Source: Chloroflexota bacterium (GTDB taxonomy: Bacteria > Chloroflexota > Dehalococcoidia > SM23-28-2 > RBG-16-64-32). From it: DNA of 16,747 nucleotides. The notes below the pieces were generated by a model that was not told the DNA's origin, made no database searches, and was given only the letters and a program-made list of their open reading frames with translations. Within the stretch, counting starts at the first letter, position 1. The number at the start of each line of letters is the position of its first letter. Location of the stretch: assembly GCA_016190405.1 (NCBI GenBank), contig JACPQO010000030.1, forward strand, positions 1-16,747, given 5' to 3'. The translations under genes were made by a program, and so were the position numbers. Below, piece after piece: positions 13,472-16,747 of this stretch.

Positions 13472-13485
13472 GGGCCGAACGGCCC
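13472..13485. promoter_or_regulatory. DosR-box-like dyad (site C1)
   Basis: GGGCC-GAAC-GGCCC is a perfect dyad with the same flanks as B1 (G before, A after). A lone GGGCC half-site follows at 13494-13498, 22 bp on. It lies in the DUF302/SDR intergenic region and is best placed for the DUF302 promoter. Confidence 0.48.
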
Positions 13486-13514
13486 ATCTCGGCGGGCCAC
13501 CAAGGACATCGAGT

Positions 13515-13544
13515 TTGACAAGAGGCAGCGAATGTGAAATTAAT
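13515..13544 (+). promoter_or_regulatory. Promoter of the SDR-hydratase operon
   Basis: A perfect TTGACA (13515-13520), an 18-nt spacer and ATTAAT (13539-13544; 4 of 6) lie in an AT-richer patch. Transcription would start near 13551, 26 nt before the GTG at 13577. Confidence 0.55.
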
Positions 13545-13576
13545 AACAGGGCTACCCAACAGATTGGAGGTCGCAC

Positions 13577-14503
13577 GTGAGTGAGGTCAGATTCGACGGC
13601 AGGGTCGCCATCGTGACAGGCGCAGGCGGGGGCCTGGGCAGAGCGCACGCGCTGCTCCTAGCGTCCCGCGGCGCCAAGGTGGTGGTGAACGACCTGGGCG
13701 GCGCCAGGGACGGCACCGGCGCCGGCACGGCGATGGCGGACCAGGTGGTGAACGAGATCGTGGGCGGCGGCGGCGAGGCCGCTCCCGACTACCACGGGGT
13801 GGACACGGCCGAGGGCGGCGAGGCCATCGTGAAGACGGCGCTGGACGCCTACGGAAAGTTGGACATCCTCATAAATAACGCCGGCATCCTGCGCGACCGC
13901 GCATACCACAACCTGACCGTGGAGGACTGGGACCGGGTGCTGGCGGTGCACTTGAAGGGCGCGTACTGCGTGACGCAGCCCGCCTTCCGGGTGATGCGCC
14001 AGAACGCGTACGGGCGGATTGTGTTCACGACCTCGGCGGCGGGGCTGTACGGCAACTTCGGGCAAACCAACTACGGCGCGGCGAAGATGGCGCTGGTGGG
14101 GATGATGAACACCTTGAAGCTCGAGGGGCAGAAGTACAACATCCTCGCCAACACCATCGCGCCCCTGGCCGCCTCGCGGTTGACCGCGGACATATTTCCC
14201 CCGCCAATCCTGGAGAAGTTGAAGCCGGAGCTCGTATCGCCGATGGTGGCATACCTATGCTCGGAGGAGTGCCAGGAGTCAGGCAGCATCTTGGCCGCCG
14301 GCGCCGGCTACTTCAGCCGCGCGGCGATGGTAGAAGGCAAGGGCGTCCTCCTCGAGCACGATGGCCCGATCAGCATCGAGCAGGTGCGGGACAACCTGGC
14401 GCGGATTAGGGACATGAGCGGAGCGGAGGAGTTCGCCAGCACCACCGCGGAGGGCATGGCGCGGGTCTTCTCGCAGCTCCAGAGAGGAGCGCCGACCCAA
14501 TGA
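13577..14503 (+). CDS. SDR-family 3-hydroxyacyl-CoA dehydrogenase (MFE-2 type)
   Basis: A 308-residue short-chain dehydrogenase with the NAD-binding motif TGAGGGLG (14-21), NNAG (100-103), and catalytic Ser153, Tyr166 and Lys170 in SAAGLYGNFGQTNYGAAK. The 'GNFGQ-NY-AAK' wording and the C-terminal extension of about 60 residues are typical of the (3R)-hydroxyacyl-CoA dehydrogenase part of the peroxisomal multifunctional enzyme type 2. It would oxidise (3R)-hydroxyacyl-CoA to 3-ketoacyl-CoA with NAD+. It overlaps the next gene, a hydratase 2, by ATGA, so the two catalyse consecutive beta-oxidation steps. GTG at 13577 has GGAGG about 7 nt upstream. The chain length or sterol side-chain substrate cannot be told. 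Confidence 0.9.
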   Translation: MSEVRFDGRVAIVTGAGGGLGRAHALLLASRGAKVVVNDLGGARDGTGAGTAMADQVVNEIVGGGGEAAPDYHGVDTAEGGEAIVKTALDAYGKLDILINNAGILRDRAYHNLTVEDWDRVLAVHLKGAYCVTQPAFRVMRQNAYGRIVFTTSAAGLYGNFGQTNYGAAKMALVGMMNTLKLEGQKYNILANTIAPLAASRLTADIFPPPILEKLKPELVSPMVAYLCSEECQESGSILAAGAGYFSRAAMVEGKGVLLEHDGPISIEQVRDNLARIRDMSGAEEFASTTAEGMARVFSQLQRGAPTQ

Positions 14504-15330
14504 CGCAGCGAGCCGCCCTCAGCCCCGATGTGGTGGGGTTGAAACTGCCGCCCACCGCCTTCGAGTACGAAGAGCGGGACGTGATGCTGTACGCCATCGG
14601 CGTGGGCGCCACGGAACTGGATTTCGTGTACGAGCGCAACCTGAAGGCGCTGCCCACCTTCGCTGTGATCCCGGCCTTTCCGGCCCTGATGGGACTGACC
14701 GGCTCCGTGGAGATCAACCCGGTGATGATCCTGCACGGCGAGCAGGGCTTCCGGATACACAAGACGATCCCGGTCAAGGGGAAGCTGACGACCTCGGGCA
14801 AGGTGACCGGCGTCTACGACAAGGGGAAGGGCGCCCTGGTGACGATAGAGACGGAGACCCGCGACGAGCAGGGCGACCTGCTGTTTGTGAACACGTCCGG
14901 CATCTTCGTGCGGGGCGCCGGCGGGTTCGGCGGCGACCGCGGGCCCGAGGCGGGCAATCTGCCGCCGGAGCGGGCCCCGGACAAGGTCGTGGAGATGACG
15001 ACACTGCCCATCCAGGGGATCATCTACCGGCTATCCGGCGACCGGAACCCGCTGCACGTGGACCCGGCCTTCGCCCAGATGGCGGGCTACGACCGGCCCA
15101 TCCTGCACGGCCTGTGCAGCTTCGGGCACGTGGGGCGGGCGGTGCTGGCCGAGTACTGCGGCAACGATCCCGGGCGGTTTGTCGGGATGTCGGTGCGCTT
15201 CTCGGGGGTTGTCTTCCCGGGCGACACCATCACCACGGAGATGTGGGATGAAGCCAACGGACGGCTCGTGCTCCAGGCCAAGACGCAGGCCGGGCGGGTG
15301 GTGATCAGCAACGCGGCGGCGGTGCTGTAG
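14500..15330 (+). CDS. MaoC-like (R)-specific enoyl-CoA hydratase 2
   Basis: A 276-residue double-hotdog hydratase. The N-terminal hotdog (about 10-140: YAIGVGATELDFVYERNLKA) lacks catalytic residues. The C-terminal hotdog has the hydratase-2 motif RLSGDRNPLHVDPAFAQMAG with catalytic Asp181 and His186, followed by RPILHGLCSFGH. It should hydrate trans-2-enoyl-CoA to (3R)-hydroxyacyl-CoA, the substrate of the SDR encoded just upstream. The ATG overlaps the SDR stop (ATGA), so translation is coupled. In eukaryotic MFE-2 these two activities are fused; here they are separate polypeptides. It is the last gene before a structured intergenic region. Confidence 0.92.
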   Translation: MTQRAALSPDVVGLKLPPTAFEYEERDVMLYAIGVGATELDFVYERNLKALPTFAVIPAFPALMGLTGSVEINPVMILHGEQGFRIHKTIPVKGKLTTSGKVTGVYDKGKGALVTIETETRDEQGDLLFVNTSGIFVRGAGGFGGDRGPEAGNLPPERAPDKVVEMTTLPIQGIIYRLSGDRNPLHVDPAFAQMAGYDRPILHGLCSFGHVGRAVLAEYCGNDPGRFVGMSVRFSGVVFPGDTITTEMWDEANGRLVLQAKTQAGRVVISNAAAVL

Positions 15331-15374
15331 GGGCGGCGACGGTTGGGACATAGGCCAAAGGCCCACCGGATGAG

Positions 15375-15418
15375 CTCGACTGCGGATTGATGGTCATCAG
15401 CAACGCAATCCGTTCGAG
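15375..15418. repeat. Long stem-loop after the hydratase gene
   Basis: CGGATTG (15383-15389) pairs with CAATCCG (15406-15412), extended outward by CTCGA (15375-15379) with TCGAG (15414-15418) over a small bulge. A smaller GTAGC/GCTAC hairpin follows at 15418-15431. No T-run is present. Confidence 0.45.
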
Positions 15419-15492
15419 TAGCTAACGCTACATCGACAGGGTCCCGAAAGACTCATCGCGCGGCTCGCAGCGGCGGCGATCGCTTCAAATCT

Positions 15493-15527
15493 GAGATTGC
15501 CGCGTCGCTTCGCTCCTCGCAATGACA
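15493..15527. repeat. REP/MITE-like extragenic repeat
   Basis: The sequence from GAGATTGC to GCAATGACA, with TCGCTTCGCTCCTC between, matches the widespread bacterial repeat whose other strand reads CATTGCGAGGAGCGAAGCGA. ATTGC (15496-15500) and GCAAT (15519-15523) are inverted arms. Copies are usually scattered between genes. Confidence 0.6.
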
Positions 15528-15566
15528 GATCGAGTTTTTCATCGCCCTGTTAATTGTCATGGAACC

Positions 15567-15586
15567 CCGCCGACCGAAGTTGGCGG
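15567..15586. repeat. Stem-loop with CGAA loop
   Basis: CCGCCGAC (15567-15574) pairs with GTTGGCGG (15579-15586), 8 bp with one G-T wobble, closing a CGAA tetraloop. Confidence 0.5.
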
Positions 15587-15603
15587 CTCCGACAAAGGGA
15601 GCA

Positions 15604-15619
15604 GCGCACTTGAGTGCGC
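15604..15619. repeat. Stem-loop GCGCAC/GTGCGC
   Basis: GCGCAC (15604-15609) and GTGCGC (15614-15619) are perfect 6-bp arms around TTGA. Confidence 0.45.
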
Positions 15620-15655
15620 GGGGTGTGAATTCTGTAGGCCGGTTGAAAAACGGTG

Positions 15656-15675
15656 CCCCACCATTCATGGTGGGG
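15656..15675. repeat. Perfect 8-bp stem-loop
   Basis: CCCCACCA (15656-15663) and TGGTGGGG (15668-15675) pair perfectly across TTCA; two G-T pairs could extend it outward. Confidence 0.55.
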
Positions 15676-15702
15676 TGTTGATATCCAAAATGCATGAATC
15701 GG

Positions 15703-15726
15703 CGAGGGGTCGTCCCTTCCCCCTCG
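15703..15726. repeat. 7-bp stem-loop
   Basis: CGAGGGG (15703-15709) pairs with CCCCTCG (15720-15726) over a 10-nt loop. Confidence 0.4.
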
Positions 15727-15727
15727 G

Positions 15728-15756
15728 TTGCAACGCCCCGCCGCAAGGGCTAGCAT
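15728..15756 (+). promoter_or_regulatory. Candidate promoter for rpiB and transaldolase
   Basis: TTGCAA (15728-15733; 4 of 6) and TAGCAT (15751-15756; 4 of 6) are 17 bp apart, directly after the stem-loop island. The leader to the ATG at 15882 would be about 120 nt. Both boxes are weak, so this is tentative. Confidence 0.33.
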
Positions 15757-15881
15757 AGATTGATGGGGCCACGAACCTCCCCCGTCTCACAGGGCGGCAC
15801 CAGTCCGTCGTCTAGAACCCATCCCGGCCGGATGCGCCAGCGACTCGAACCCAGCCCCAGGAACGCGCCAGAGGAGGAGTG

Positions 15882-16328
15882 ATGCGCATCGTCGTGGGGG
15901 CCGACCACCGCGGCTACGCCCTCAAGCAGACCATCGCCGAGCACCTGCGCTCGTGCGGGCACGAGGTGCTGAACGTGGGCACGAACGGCGAGGAGCCGGT
16001 GGACTACCCGGACTACGCGCTGGCCGTGGGCCAGGCGATCCTGAACGGCGAAGCGGAACGGGGGATCCTGGTCTGCGGCAGCGGCGTGGGCGGGGCTATC
16101 GCCGCCAACAAGCTGCCGGGCATCCGCGCCGGCCTCTGCCACGACACATATTCGGCGCACCAGGGCGTCGAACACGACGACATGAACCTGCTCTGCCTCG
16201 GGTCCAGAGTCATCGGCACGGAGCTGGCTCTGGAGCTGGCGCGGGCCTTCTTAGACGCGAAATTCAGCGGCGAGGAGCGCTATCTTCGCCGGTTGGCCAA
16301 GGTCAAGGAGTTAGAGCAGGGACCGTGA
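15882..16328 (+). CDS. rpiB: Ribose-5-phosphate isomerase B
   Basis: A 148-residue protein that begins [16 protein letters not shown] with the family's Asp8-His9-Arg10, followed by [10 protein letters not shown]. It carries the active-site loop [15 protein letters not shown], with catalytic Cys65 and Ser67 (often Thr in other species). The RpiB fingerprint is completed by [20 protein letters not shown] with His98. It interconverts ribose-5-phosphate and ribulose-5-phosphate in the non-oxidative pentose phosphate pathway; some relatives act on other aldose phosphates. GAGGAGGAG precedes both GTG at 15879 and ATG at 15882; the ATG is chosen because it starts at the conserved MRI. A transaldolase gene follows 44 bp downstream on the same strand, consistent with an operon. 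Confidence 0.94.
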   Translation: MRIVVGADHRGYALKQTIAEHLRSCGHEVLNVGTNGEEPVDYPDYALAVGQAILNGEAERGILVCGSGVGGAIAANKLPGIRAGLCHDTYSAHQGVEHDDMNLLCLGSRVIGTELALELARAFLDAKFSGEERYLRRLAKVKELEQGP

Positions 16329-16372
16329 CGCCGCCTAGCGGCAGACGTTCGGGGTAGGAAAGGAGTGGGGCT

Positions 16373-16747
16373 ATGGCCAATCCCTTGCGTGAGCTGAGGC
16401 GCCTGGGCCAGAGCGTCTGGTACGACAACCTGAACCGGGAGCTGATCGTCACAAGCAGGCTGCGGCGGATGGTGGAGGAGGACGGGGTGTCCGGCGGCAC
16501 GTCTAACCCTTCAATCTTCGAGAAGGCGCTCAGCGGCGGGGACGTGTACGACGACCACCTCAGAGAGCTGGTGGGCCAGGACAGGGACACGGCCGGGATC
16601 TACGACGGCCTGACAGTCAACGACGTGCAGCAGTCCGCCGACGTGTTCCGGGCGACATACGAAGAGACGCAGGGCGCCGACGGCCTGGCGTCCTTGGAGG
16701 TCTCGCCGCTGCTGGCATATGACACGCGGGCGAGCATCAGGGAGGCG
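16373..16747 (+). CDS. tal: Transaldolase, 5' part (runs off the window)
   Basis: The first 125 codons of a transaldolase. MANPLRELRRLGQSVWYDN begins the protein, then LIVTSRLRRMVEEDGVSGGT and SNPSIFEKALSGG, the 'G(V/T)T(S/T)NP(S/T)IF' signature of class I transaldolases. The spacing and 'VWYDNLNREL' resemble the long mycobacterial/cyanobacterial transaldolase group, sometimes fused to glucose-6-phosphate isomerase. The Schiff-base lysine lies beyond the window, so fusion cannot be judged. It transfers dihydroxyacetone units between sugar phosphates, the step that complements RpiB encoded just upstream. AAGGAG lies about 9 nt before the ATG at 16373. Although the 3' end is missing, the family is clear. 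Confidence 0.93.
   Translation, partial: MANPLRELRRLGQSVWYDNLNRELIVTSRLRRMVEEDGVSGGTSNPSIFEKALSGGDVYDDHLRELVGQDRDTAGIYDGLTVNDVQQSADVFRATYEETQGADGLASLEVSPLLAYDTRASIREA

Larger units (their letters stand above)
15331..15881. other. 551-bp gene-free region of stacked stem-loops and repeats
   Basis: No convincing gene is found on either strand; open frames here lack family similarity and ribosome sites, and run through palindromes. At least six stem-loops and one REP/MITE-like element follow each other from 15375 to 15726 (entered separately). The last ~150 bp carry a weak rpiB promoter and its leader. Confidence 0.6.

Noticed and set aside
15453..15758. Open frames on both strands in the stem-loop island
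   Set aside because: They read through palindromes and the REP-like repeat, have no ribosome sites and no recognisable domain.
1..16747. CRISPR arrays, tRNA, rRNA, transposase or phage genes
   Set aside because: No regularly spaced direct repeats, cloverleaf-like sequences, rRNA segments or transposase/integrase motifs were seen on either strand.

Overview
The window reads as bacterial chromosome from a GC-rich member of the Chloroflexota, most likely near Dehalococcoidia or SAR202-type lineages. This rests on recognised protein types only: a Tat-exported peptide-binding lipoprotein, a split MFE-2 (SDR plus hydratase 2) pair, NarL-type two-component proteins with DosR-like DNA-contact residues, and a small CPRC/CVQC zinc-ribbon protein. 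No marker gene fixes the taxonomy. I saw no rRNA, tRNA, CRISPR array, intact insertion sequence or prophage.

Left part (1-6000): the 3' end of a DUF1232 membrane protein, an SCP2-like lipid-binding protein and an MmgE/PrpD-family protein lie on the + strand. They converge on a minus-strand operon for an oligopeptide-type ABC importer: a Tat lipoprotein binding protein, then DppB-like and DppC-like permeases. The operon has a strong TTGACA/TATAAG promoter and no ATPase genes in view.

Centre (6000-13500): a compact stress-response island. It holds two universal stress protein (USP) genes on the minus strand; a divergent tandem-domain USP followed by an M50 site-2-type protease with CBS domains; an orphan receiver protein; a divergent GAF histidine kinase and NarL/DosR-type response regulator; a 59-residue zinc-ribbon gene; a truncated CBS-domain remnant; and a DUF302 protein. 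The gene set resembles the mycobacterial DosR (dormancy/hypoxia) regulon. The four control regions carry copies of a dyad close to GGGCC-N4-GGCCC, which resembles the DosR-box core GGGAC-N4-GTCCC. Neighbouring copies are repeatedly 23 bp apart, and several sit about 42-47 bp upstream of inferred transcription starts. The + strand USP gene also has a leader of about 190 nt with mutually exclusive stem-loops, one of them a terminator with six Ts, which suggests transcription attenuation. The kinase transcript appears leaderless.

Right part (13500-16747): a translationally coupled SDR and hydratase-2 pair for acyl-CoA beta-oxidation, then a 551-bp gene-free stretch of stacked stem-loops containing a REP/MITE-like repeat, then rpiB and the 5' part of a transaldolase gene of the non-oxidative pentose phosphate pathway.

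The most interesting candidate is the centre: a DosR-like regulon with its own operator code, plus a possible RNA switch controlling a USP-protease operon. Promoters, operators and RNA folds here were read by eye and not computed.
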